This document shows, piece after piece, positions 1 through 5,401 of a stretch of DNA of 19,884 bases. The position numbers were made by a program, and so were the translations under genes. This DNA comes from Deltaproteobacteria bacterium UBA3076 (GTDB lineage: Bacteria > Desulfobacterota > Dissulfuribacteria > Dissulfuribacterales > UBA3076): contig DFBQ01000130.1 in assembly GCA_002367355.1 (NCBI GenBank), positions 1,489 through 21,372 on the forward strand. The letters run 5' to 3'. Each line of letters opens with the position of its first letter. The first letter of the stretch is position 1. Below the pieces are notes generated by a model. It did no database searches and was not told the origin of the DNA. It saw nothing but the letters and a program-made list of their open reading frames with translations.

Positions 1-9
1 TGCAGCACC

Positions 10-25
10 CTGTAAACGCTTACAG
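10..25. repeat. Short inverted repeat upstream of the yhcG fragment
   Basis: CTGTAA (10-15) and TTACAG (20-25) form a 6-bp perfect stem around a 4-nt loop. It lies in the non-coding DNA that replaces the missing 5' part of the DUF1016 gene. With the 15-bp word at 59-73 it suggests this end of the window is repetitive DNA. The stem is short, so function is unknown. Confidence 0.4.
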
Positions 26-58
26 TTCGCTGAGTTGCGGTAAAAAGGGCGTTGTAAT

Positions 59-73
59 CCCGTGAACGGTTAC
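59..73. repeat. 15-bp word with an inverted copy at 7526-7540
   Basis: CCCGTGAACGGTTAC here is the exact reverse complement of 7526-7540. Its inner 12-mer is an imperfect palindrome. It ends 2 nt before the ATG of the truncated DUF1016 fragment, which places it at the breakpoint of that gene. It is probably a dispersed repeat; the mechanism is unknown. Confidence 0.5.
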
Positions 74-74
74 C

Positions 75-458
75 ATGGAGCGGCAAAAACGCATCATAGT
101 TGATGGTGTTGACCATTACCTGGACCTGCTTTTTTACCATCGCAATTTGCATCGTCTAGTGGCCATTGAGTTGAAAATCGGGTCCTTTCAACCTGGCGAT
201 AAGGGCCAGATGGAGCTGTACCTCGGTTGGCTGAACCGTTATGAACGAAAACCAGGGGAAGAATCCCCCATCGGATTGATTTTGTGCGCTGGAAAACGGC
301 GCGAAACCATCGAATTGCTCGATCTTGAAAAAAGCGGCATAAAGGTCTCATCCTATTGGACTGAAGCGCTCCCCAAGGCGGAGTTGGAGCGCAAGCTGCA
401 CGAGGCGGTAAAGCTTGCTCGTGCAATGGTTGGCGCGAAAAATGAAATAGCGGAATAA
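75..458 (+). pseudogene. YhcG/DUF1016 family protein, C-terminal nuclease-domain fragment
   Basis: The 127-residue product matches the C-terminal PDDEXK nuclease domain of the YhcG (DUF1016) family, which normally has a long N-terminal domain in front. The putative catalytic pattern is visible: Asp17 in YLDLLFYHR, then Glu32-Leu-Lys34 in AIELKIG, followed by GQMELYL. The tail pattern of family members (IGLILCAGK, KSGIKVSSY, LERKLHEA) is also intact. In the same frame upstream there is a stop at 63-65, so the N-terminal domain is gone. The sequence just upstream is a repeat word rather than coding DNA. YhcG proteins are common in accessory islands and often sit near restriction genes. The fragment could be expressed alone, but no convincing ribosome-binding site precedes the ATG. 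Family assignment is firm; pseudogene status is an inference from the missing N-terminus. Confidence 0.8.
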
Positions 459-471
459 GTAGAGATAGCCC

Positions 472-633
472 ATGAATAGCGGTTTTCGACCAAAATTCAC
501 CATCACCAACCGGATAACTGCCGGTCTCACTCTTATTGAGCGAGCCAGGGAGTTCCCGGAAACTGCAACTCTGTCTGAAAACTGGGTTCAGGCGATGGGC
601 GGTCAAAAAAATAATGGTATCAGGGTAGGTTAA
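472..633 (+). pseudogene. Fic family protein, N-terminal fragment
   Basis: A 53-residue reading frame begins [15 protein letters not shown] and continues with [18 protein letters not shown]. This resembles the first 50 or so residues of Fic-family proteins, whose start is typically an FKPKYTITxxI segment followed by an IERA helix. The catalytic HPFxxGNGR motif would lie hundreds of residues downstream and is absent. The frame stops after a short unrelated tail, and its TAA overlaps the ATG of the next fragment (TAATG). It starts 13 nt after the DUF1016 fragment stop. Full-length Fic proteins transfer AMP or other groups to target proteins and occur as toxins. This one cannot do that. The assignment rests on the N-terminal pattern only. 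Confidence 0.6.
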
Positions 634-761
634 TGGCAAAGAAGATCGAAGAAAACGCCATCCCAAGCAAAGGTGAAATTATCCTGTATCAGTCCCCTGA
701 CGGCGAAATTGCGCTGGACGTACGACTTGGCTGGCGATACGTTGTGGCTCGGAAGAAATGA
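633..761 (+). pseudogene. RhuM/virulence-type protein, N-terminal fragment with frameshift
   Basis: The 42-residue frame contains SKGEIILYQSPDGEIALDVRL, which resembles the beginning of RhuM-family (virulence protein) genes, where it is normally followed by xxDTLWLTQ and a DNA-binding-like domain. The expected continuation AGDTLWL is present in a different frame from about 731, so a frameshift interrupts the match. The normal TQxQMAELF segment never appears. The frame closes at a TGA at 759-761. The ATG overlaps the TAA of the preceding Fic fragment. RhuM proteins are frequent in genomic islands and near restriction-modification genes; their biochemical role is poorly known. This copy is a broken remnant. 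Confidence 0.55.
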
Positions 762-845
762 GCCATTTATGGGACATATGAGGCACTTGTGGTATGCGAT
801 CGGAAGGTGCTTCTCCCGTACAGAAAAGTATTGGAGGAAGGAAAA

Positions 846-1070
846 ATGAAAGTATCCTATGATCCAAGAACCGATACGCTAAGTGCGATCTTCATGGAAG
901 ATGTTCAGGTCACTGAAAGCGACGAAGAAAAACCTGGGGTAATTCTGGACTACGACCAGGAAGGCCACTTAGTCTCTTTGGAGATTCTTGAGGCCTCTCA
1001 GCGTATTATGCAAACCCGCAAAATAGAATTTGAGACCATTGAACACTCAACTGCGATGGAAGTGCAATGA
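846..1070 (+). CDS. DUF2283 family small protein
   Basis: The 74-residue product starts MKVSYDPRTDTLSAIF and continues with a negatively charged stretch, PGVILDYDQEGHLVSLEILEAS. This is the hallmark pattern of DUF2283, a small all-beta family of unknown function often encoded in toxin-antitoxin-like or island contexts, commonly next to a DUF4258 gene. No DUF4258 gene is visible here. The start was chosen at 846 rather than an in-frame GTG at 789 because AGGAAGG lies a few bases upstream and the family begins at this Met. Length is normal, so this is probably the only intact gene in the first 1.4 kb. It is flanked by broken genes on both sides, so its expression is doubtful. Confidence 0.8.
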   Translation: MKVSYDPRTDTLSAIFMEDVQVTESDEEKPGVILDYDQEGHLVSLEILEASQRIMQTRKIEFETIEHSTAMEVQ

Positions 1071-1075
1071 TTAAG

Positions 1076-1388
1076 ATGGAACCTTGGTATAAAGTGTGCT
1101 ACACCGCGAAAGGAAGTCCGGGAGTGCCGGTCGTTCAATCCGGATGAGTTTGCCATCCACTTGGAACAGGTTATCGCCAAGACGGCCCCTGTGGATTACC
1201 GAGAGCCCAAGCAGTTCTTCGCGCGGACCTGCTTTACGCGGGCGCTACGCGAGCACGCTGGAATGGTGCTCCGTCGGCTCTCCGGCGAGACGGTGAAGAC
1301 GCGGCTCACCGTAGGACATGGAGGCTACGGAACCGGTTACTATGTAACGTATATTCAGTTTCTCAAAGGCTGTTATTACTTTTTGTAA
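1076..1388 (+). pseudogene. DUF499 ATPase, frameshifted N-terminal fragment
   Basis: The start MEPWYKV (1076 onward) matches the beginning of DUF499-domain ATPases. After a one-base shift near 1100 the match resumes in another frame from 1101: TPRKEVREC, SFNPDEFAIHLEQV, DYREPKQFFARTCFTRAL and GMVLRRLSGET. In intact family members this is followed at once by the FGGGKTH Walker A motif. Here the sequence diverges just before that point and stops at 1386-1388. The gene is therefore doubly broken: an internal +1 frameshift and loss of the whole ATPase core. DUF499 proteins are large (about 1000 residues) and are usually found with DUF1156-type DNA methylases in defence-island clusters. No methylase is present. 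Family call is based on remembered family pattern. Confidence 0.7.
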
Positions 1389-1453
1389 GAGTTCATACGG
1401 TCCAATGTGACAATCTACGTGCTACCTCTCTGTTCAACCGTTCCCTGCTCCAA

Positions 1454-1473
1454 ATTCCGGCGAAAGCCGGAAT
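1454..1473. repeat. REP-like hairpin, copy 1
   Basis: ATTCCGGC (1454-1461) and GCCGGAAT (1466-1473) pair perfectly around a GAAA tetraloop. This form (ATTCCGGCnnnnGCCGGAAT) is a familiar dispersed repeat in many proteobacterial genomes. There is no T tract, so it is not an obvious terminator. Confidence 0.65.
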
Positions 1474-1622
1474 CTAGTGGATAGTCGCAAAATATGATTT
1501 GCCCGGACTTATTGAGAAGTTACAAACATTGCTAATATATCAACGGTTTAACAAAGGTATAAAGGGTAAAAAAATGTCAATATTTAATATTGGCATAACC
1601 ACCTGCAAAATAACGAATAATT

Positions 1623-1842
1623 GACAAAAAGCAGCAATTCTAATTATGACATATTTCGATATATCTCAAATAGTTATACATCATTCTCAATTTTCAAACA
1701 CTTTAATTTTCTTAGAATTTCGTCGAAATTCTCATGTTTTTGAAATAGGTCAAAGTCCTTCACGTAACTAGAAAGTCAGCAACAATCTGTATTTATTGAG
1801 TATTATTACCTAATTCCATAATTAGAATTGCTGGACAAAAAG
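1623..1842. mobile_element. 202-bp MITE with 17-bp TIRs and 9-bp target duplication
   Basis: The element spans 1632-1833. Its left end, CAGCAATTCTAATTATG (1632-1648), is the exact reverse complement of its right end (1817-1833). Directly abutting both ends is the same 9-bp word, GACAAAAAG, at 1623-1631 and 1834-1842, as expected of a target-site duplication. The 168-bp interior is AT-rich, has no credible gene and contains a near-central palindrome (1714-1732, 9-bp arms around one T). This is the architecture of a non-autonomous miniature inverted-repeat element moved by a transposase encoded elsewhere. A 9-bp duplication is compatible with several IS families, so no family is assigned. Perfect TIRs and duplication suggest a fairly recent insertion. 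Confidence 0.85.
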
Positions 1843-1995
1843 GGGATGAGTTACCACACCAGTTCCGGTTGACCCAAAAAAAATCACCTCATGACACAAA
1901 CTTTAGGAGTTAGAGACCCGGATCAAGCAATGAGCCAGAAAATATATCAGCCGGTGCGTTTGGATTTGAGCAACCCCGTCTTTCAATGCCACTTT

Positions 1996-2013
1996 GATTC
2001 CGGCTTGTCCGGG
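1996..2013. repeat. REP-like element, degenerate copy 2
   Basis: GATTCCGGCTT at 1996-2006 is the reverse complement of 1464-1474 in the first REP copy, and a further CCGG follows at 2009-2012. The symmetry is weaker than in copy 1. It looks like a second, inverted and decayed member of the same repeat family. Confidence 0.45.
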
Positions 2014-2125
2014 TCAGGGAGATATGACATATGCTCCCCTCGTTCCATTCTTATGCTTTTTCCATTCAGAACTCACGAATCAACGGTTTAGATTTTTGGT
2101 AACCTCTGAACCCCTAAAATAATTC

Positions 2126-3061
2126 TCATTCCGGCAGCCGCAAATCCTCTATATTTTTTATGCTGTAGGCCTCCATGTAGTCCCTGATACCGGTCAGCAC
2201 ATCCTTTGCGGTGCCTGGCCGTACGAGTGTTGCCGTACCAATTTCAACTGCCCTTGCACCGGCCATCAGGAACTCAAGTGCGTCGTCCGGGGTACTGATA
2301 CCACCGACACCGATTACAGGAATATCCACAGCCCGGACTACCTGCCAGACCATGCGCAGGGCGATGGGTTTGATCGCCGGGCCTGAGAGTCCTCCAAACA
2401 CGTTTGCCAGGGCCGGACGCCTGGACTTAATATCTATGGCCATACCCAGGAGGGTATTTATGAGAGAAATGGCATCGGCCCCTGCGGATGCAACCTTTCG
2501 GGCAACTTTGGTAATATCAGTCACATTTGGTGTGAGCTTTATTATTACAGGAAGGTCCGTGGCTTTCTTAACTGCATGAGTTACATATGCCGCAGCTTCA
2601 GGATCTGTACCGAATGCAATACCCCCTGCCTTTACATTCGGGCATGAGATGTTCACCTCAATGGCCTTGACGCCTTCTGCCCCGTCGAGCTTTTTTGCTA
2701 TTTCAGCATATTCTTCAACTGAATTTCCAAGGATGTTGACAATCAAAGAGGTCTTTGCATTCCTCAGCCAGGGGAGCTTGTCCCTGAGGAAAGACTCTAT
2801 TCCTACGTTTTCAAGCCCTATGGAGTTCAAGAGGCCGCACGGGGTCTCCACCAGGCGGGGAGGAGGGTTTCCGGGACGGGGTTTGATGGAAATACCTTTT
2901 ACTATAATTCCACCTACCTGGTCCAAATCAAGAAGACCATCTAATTCCGCCCCGTAACCACAGGTCCCTGAGGCGAGTAAGACCGGATTTTTGAGTACCA
3001 GGGAACCAATTTTGATTGAGAGATTGGGGGATTTGGTGATTGGATTTTTTTGATGGATCAC
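2126..3061 (-). CDS. pyrD: Dihydroorotate dehydrogenase B, catalytic subunit
   Basis: PyrD oxidises dihydroorotate to orotate in pyrimidine synthesis; in the class 1B enzyme electrons pass from FMN via PyrK to NAD+. The protein is a TIM barrel of normal length (about 311 residues). It shows the start NPVLLASGTCGYG, the active-site NISCPN with Cys140 as catalytic base (class 1 enzymes use Cys), KLTPNVTDI, and the FMN-phosphate region GVGGISTPDD with AVEIGTATL at the end. I chose a GTG start at 3061. It overlaps the pyrK stop as GTGA, and GGGAG lies 8 nt upstream. A TTG start at 3076 is possible but less likely. It is the last gene of the five-gene minus-strand operon and is translationally coupled to pyrK. 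Confidence 0.95.
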   Translation of the reverse strand: MIHQKNPITKSPNLSIKIGSLVLKNPVLLASGTCGYGAELDGLLDLDQVGGIIVKGISIKPRPGNPPPRLVETPCGLLNSIGLENVGIESFLRDKLPWLRNAKTSLIVNILGNSVEEYAEIAKKLDGAEGVKAIEVNISCPNVKAGGIAFGTDPEAAAYVTHAVKKATDLPVIIKLTPNVTDITKVARKVASAGADAISLINTLLGMAIDIKSRRPALANVFGGLSGPAIKPIALRMVWQVVRAVDIPVIGVGGISTPDDALEFLMAGARAVEIGTATLVRPGTAKDVLTGIRDYMEAYSIKNIEDLRLPE

Positions 3062-3852
3062 TGGGTGTACTCCCAATTTACTTGATCTGCGTCAAATACC
3101 GGTCCTTCCTGGCACACGTGCAGAAACCCCCGGTTATCTGATTTCGGAACGGCACAGCCCAGGCACAGGCCTATGCCGCAAGCCATAGTGGCCTCCAGTG
3201 ATACCTGGCAGAGGATGTTCTTTTTGCAGGCCATATAATAGACAGCCTTCATCATAGGCCACGGACCGCAGGTATAGATCTGCGCCAAGCCCGTGATTTC
3301 CTGGAGCGTTTGAGCCAACAGGTCTGTTACCATCCCCCTTTGTCCAAGGCTTCCGTCCTCGGTTGCAACATGAAAATATCGGGTAAGTCTTGAGAAGTCT
3401 TCAATGGTCGGGATTTCCGAAGCATTTCCAGCCCCAATCAATATGATAAGTTTACCGGATTGCTTAATCCTCTCTGCCAGAAGGAGCAAAGGTGCAATGC
3501 CGAGCCCTCCGCCCACCAGTATGCACGGACGGTCATAGATCAACCTGAAGCCCTGTCCCAGCGGTCCCAGCACCCTGACTATCTCTCCGGGGCGCCGCTT
3601 CGAGAGCAGGTGGGTGCCTTTGCCGACTTCTTTATAAAGAAAACTTATATGACCGTTTGCCCCGGTCTTGTAAATGGACAGGGGGCGGCGAAGCAGAGGG
3701 TCCCTGCTATTGTTGTATTTAACCTCAAGCATGCAAAACTGGCCAGGGTTGGCTGAATCCAGAATTGCAGGGGCCTTGATCGTAAGCAGGAAAATACCAT
3801 GGGCAAGTTGTGTCTGTTCTAGAATCCTGGCAGGTATGTCGAACTTGGGCAT
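3058..3852 (-). CDS. pyrK: Dihydroorotate dehydrogenase B, electron-transfer subunit
   Basis: PyrK carries FAD and a [2Fe-2S] cluster and passes electrons from PyrD to NAD+. The 264-residue protein has a ferredoxin-reductase-like fold: the FAD-binding RRPLSIY motif, the nucleotide-binding GGGLGIAPLLLL, YTCGPWPMM, and at the C-terminus four cluster cysteines, Cys225, Cys230, Cys233 and Cys247. The ATG at 3852 was chosen because it overlaps the ubiA stop (TGATG) and has GGAAGG just upstream; the longer frame would use a TTG at 3864. It overlaps pyrD by 4 bases. Adjacent pyrD of class 1B type confirms the assignment. Being downstream of quinone genes does not make this enzyme quinone-linked; the subunit type indicates NAD. 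Confidence 0.95.
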   Translation of the reverse strand: MPKFDIPARILEQTQLAHGIFLLTIKAPAILDSANPGQFCMLEVKYNNSRDPLLRRPLSIYKTGANGHISFLYKEVGKGTHLLSKRRPGEIVRVLGPLGQGFRLIYDRPCILVGGGLGIAPLLLLAERIKQSGKLIILIGAGNASEIPTIEDFSRLTRYFHVATEDGSLGQRGMVTDLLAQTLQEITGLAQIYTCGPWPMMKAVYYMACKKNILCQVSLEATMACGIGLCLGCAVPKSDNRGFLHVCQEGPVFDADQVNWEYTQ

Positions 3853-4742
3853 CAGACCTTCCAAATAAGAGAAATGGCTGTAGCAGTAAACAGGATTATG
3901 CTTATGGCCCCATTAAAAGTGAAAAAGGCCAGATTCATCCGGGAAAGGTCTTTGGGGTTTACCACCAGCCTTTGCATTACCAGGAGTGCAAATGTGGTCA
4001 GTAAGCCACAATAGTATATCCAGTTGAGATGTGCCAGAAAGCCCACTGAAACAAGAGCGATAAAGGCCACCAGATGGAATATGCCTGAAATCCAGAAGGC
4101 CTTCTTTATCCCCCACCTTGCCGGTATTGAGTGCAGGCCTTGTTCCCGGTCAAAATTGTAATCCAGGCAGCCATATAGAACGTCGAATCCCGCTACCCAG
4201 AAAAGTACGCCTGTGCTGAGGATCAAGGGAAGGAATTCTACACTTCCTTTTACTGCAATCCATCCGGCCATAGGGGCCAGGCTCAGGGCCAAGCCCAAAA
4301 AGAGGTGGCACAGTGAGGTGAACCTCTTGGTATATGAGTAGCTTAGCACAACAGCCAGGAAAACCGGGGAGAGCAGGAATGCCAGTCGATTCAGTTCATA
4401 GGCTGCCAGGAAGTAAATCCCCGAAGCAACCATTACCATGATCCAGGCGTCCCTTGCCTTGACAGTCCCTTTGGGAAGCGCCCTCTCCTTCGTGCGGAGA
4501 TTTTCTGAATCAAAGGGGATGTCAACTATACGGTTAAAAGCCATTGCAGCCGTCCTGGCTCCAATCATGGCAACAAGAATCCACAGGGAAGTCCACAGGT
4601 CAGGTGGTCCTTCAGCAGCTAAAAAAGCACCCAGGTATGCAAAGGGCAGGGCAAGGATAGTGTGCTCGAACTTTATCATTTCAAGCAGTATCCAAACCTT
4701 TGAAATTGCTGATTTGCTGATTTGCTGATTTGCTGATTGCAC
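3852..4742 (-). CDS. ubiA: UbiA-family prenyltransferase, probable menaquinone type (MqnP-like)
   Basis: This membrane enzyme attaches the polyprenyl tail to an aromatic acid. It has about eight hydrophobic segments and the two aspartate-rich motifs of the family: NRIVDIPFDSEN in the first loop and DVLYGCLDYNFDREQG in the second. The start IKFEHTILALPFAYLGAF is typical of the subgroup found in futalosine-pathway bacteria, where it would prenylate 1,4-dihydroxy-6-naphthoate before UbiX/UbiD-type decarboxylation. That pathway role is inferred from the neighbours; 4-hydroxybenzoate is the alternative substrate. The GTG start at 4742 is supported by AGGA 7 nt upstream. The first 20 codons contain an octanucleotide tandem repeat, and an ATG at 4679 (Met22) directly precedes the conserved part. 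It is separated from ubiX by 74 bases. Confidence 0.9.
   Translation of the reverse strand: MQSANQQISKSAISKVWILLEMIKFEHTILALPFAYLGAFLAAEGPPDLWTSLWILVAMIGARTAAMAFNRIVDIPFDSENLRTKERALPKGTVKARDAWIMVMVASGIYFLAAYELNRLAFLLSPVFLAVVLSYSYTKRFTSLCHLFLGLALSLAPMAGWIAVKGSVEFLPLILSTGVLFWVAGFDVLYGCLDYNFDREQGLHSIPARWGIKKAFWISGIFHLVAFIALVSVGFLAHLNWIYYCGLLTTFALLVMQRLVVNPKDLSRMNLAFFTFNGAISIILFTATAISLIWKV
4706..4737 (-). repeat. Octanucleotide tandem repeat (TTGCTGAT)x4 in the ubiA 5' end
   Basis: Four perfect copies of TTGCTGAT occupy 4706-4737, read as ATCAGCAA on the coding strand, within codons 2-13 of ubiA. Because 8 is not a multiple of 3, gain or loss of one unit would shift the reading frame from the GTG start. 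Confidence 0.9.
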
Positions 4743-4800
4743 GCAGTTATCCTATTAACTAATGATTACACTGCAAAAAGTCATGAAATATGATTCCGCT

Positions 4801-4826
4801 ATTCAAAATTCAACATTCAAAATTCA
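4801..4826. repeat. Direct repeat ATTCAAAATTCA x2
   Basis: Two 12-bp copies at 4801-4812 and 4815-4826 are separated by 2 bases. The second covers the last codons and stop of ubiX, so the end of the protein (GEF-stop) is written by the repeat. It is one of several word-like repeats at gene junctions in this window. Confidence 0.75.
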
Positions 4827-5401
4827 CCATGCCACCTCTTCAGGCCTTCTACTTCGAGTCCTATGAATTCCGCCAACCTGCCGGCAAAGAATGATGCCAT
4901 TTCATCAATATCTCCGGGTTGATAGTAGAAGCCGGGCATTGCAGGATATATTACGGCCCCGGCCTCTTCTGCCAACAGCATATTTTGTAAGTGGATTCGA
5001 TTCAAGGGGGTTTCTCTGGGAACCAGGATAAGGGGCCTACGTTCCTTCAGGAAACAGTCAGCCGCCCTGTGGATCAGGTTTTGGCTGAATCCGTGAGCTA
5101 TGGATGCCATGGTTCCCATTGTACAAGGGATGATTATCATGGCTTTCCATCTGCTTGAACCACTTGCCGGGGCAGCGGCCAGATTATCCGGGCTGTAAAC
5201 TGTGTGTGCCATCCGGATTAGGGCCTGGAAGCCATCTTCCTTGATCTCAATCCTGGAGACCTGTTCCCCTGTCCTGGATACGATGAGATGGACCTCCTGG
5301 CCCAGGTCTTTTAGGATTTCGATTAATTTAAGGCTGTAGATAGACCCACTGGCCCCGGTGATTGCAAGAAGGATTGGCTCCTGGCCTTTATCCTTCATCA
5401 T
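4817..5401 (-). CDS. ubiX: Flavin prenyltransferase UbiX (MqnM-like)
   Basis: UbiX joins dimethylallyl phosphate to FMN to make prenylated FMN, the cofactor that UbiD decarboxylases need. The protein shows the FMN-binding AITGASGSIY near the N-terminus, the segment IIIPCTMGTMASIAHGFS, and the signature RRPLILVPRETPLN with AVIYPAMPGFY. Length (about 194 residues) fits the family. The reading frame could open at 5425, but the ATG at 5401 overlaps the ubiD stop as ATGA and yields the usual short N-terminus; the next ATG at 5398 is equally possible. Adjacency and overlap with ubiD indicate that cofactor and enzyme are made together. The N-terminus is predicted cytosolic, with no signal peptide. 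Confidence 0.95.
   Translation of the reverse strand: MMKDKGQEPILLAITGASGSIYSLKLIEILKDLGQEVHLIVSRTGEQVSRIEIKEDGFQALIRMAHTVYSPDNLAAAPASGSSRWKAMIIIPCTMGTMASIAHGFSQNLIHRAADCFLKERRPLILVPRETPLNRIHLQNMLLAEEAGAVIYPAMPGFYYQPGDIDEMASFFAGRLAEFIGLEVEGLKRWHGEF

Larger units (their letters stand above)
1389..2125. other. Non-coding spacer with repeats, no convincing gene
   Basis: No supported gene lies in these 737 bases. They hold a REP-like hairpin (1454-1473), a related inverted copy (1996-2013), an AT-rich block with a MITE (1632-1833) and a 12-bp perfect direct repeat, ATCAACGGTTTA, at 1539-1550 and 2079-2090. A 66-codon open frame at 1891-2091 has no recognisable motif and runs through the REP copy, so it is not called. 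No clear intrinsic terminator was seen for the converging pyrD operon. Confidence 0.7.

Noticed and set aside
94..666. 190-codon minus-strand frame
   Set aside because: It lies antisense to the DUF1016, Fic and RhuM pieces, whose family matches on the plus strand explain the DNA; its own translation has no family pattern.
1..1388. A working new defence system
   Set aside because: Every enzymatic component is truncated or frameshifted; only the small DUF2283 gene is intact.
1891..2091. 66-codon open frame in the pyrD-side spacer
   Set aside because: No ribosome-binding site, no recognisable motif, and it runs through a REP-like copy; most likely chance.
3062..3076. TTG start extending pyrD by five codons
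   Set aside because: The GTG at 3061 has a well-spaced GGGAG and the GTGA overlap with the pyrK stop; the TTG has neither.
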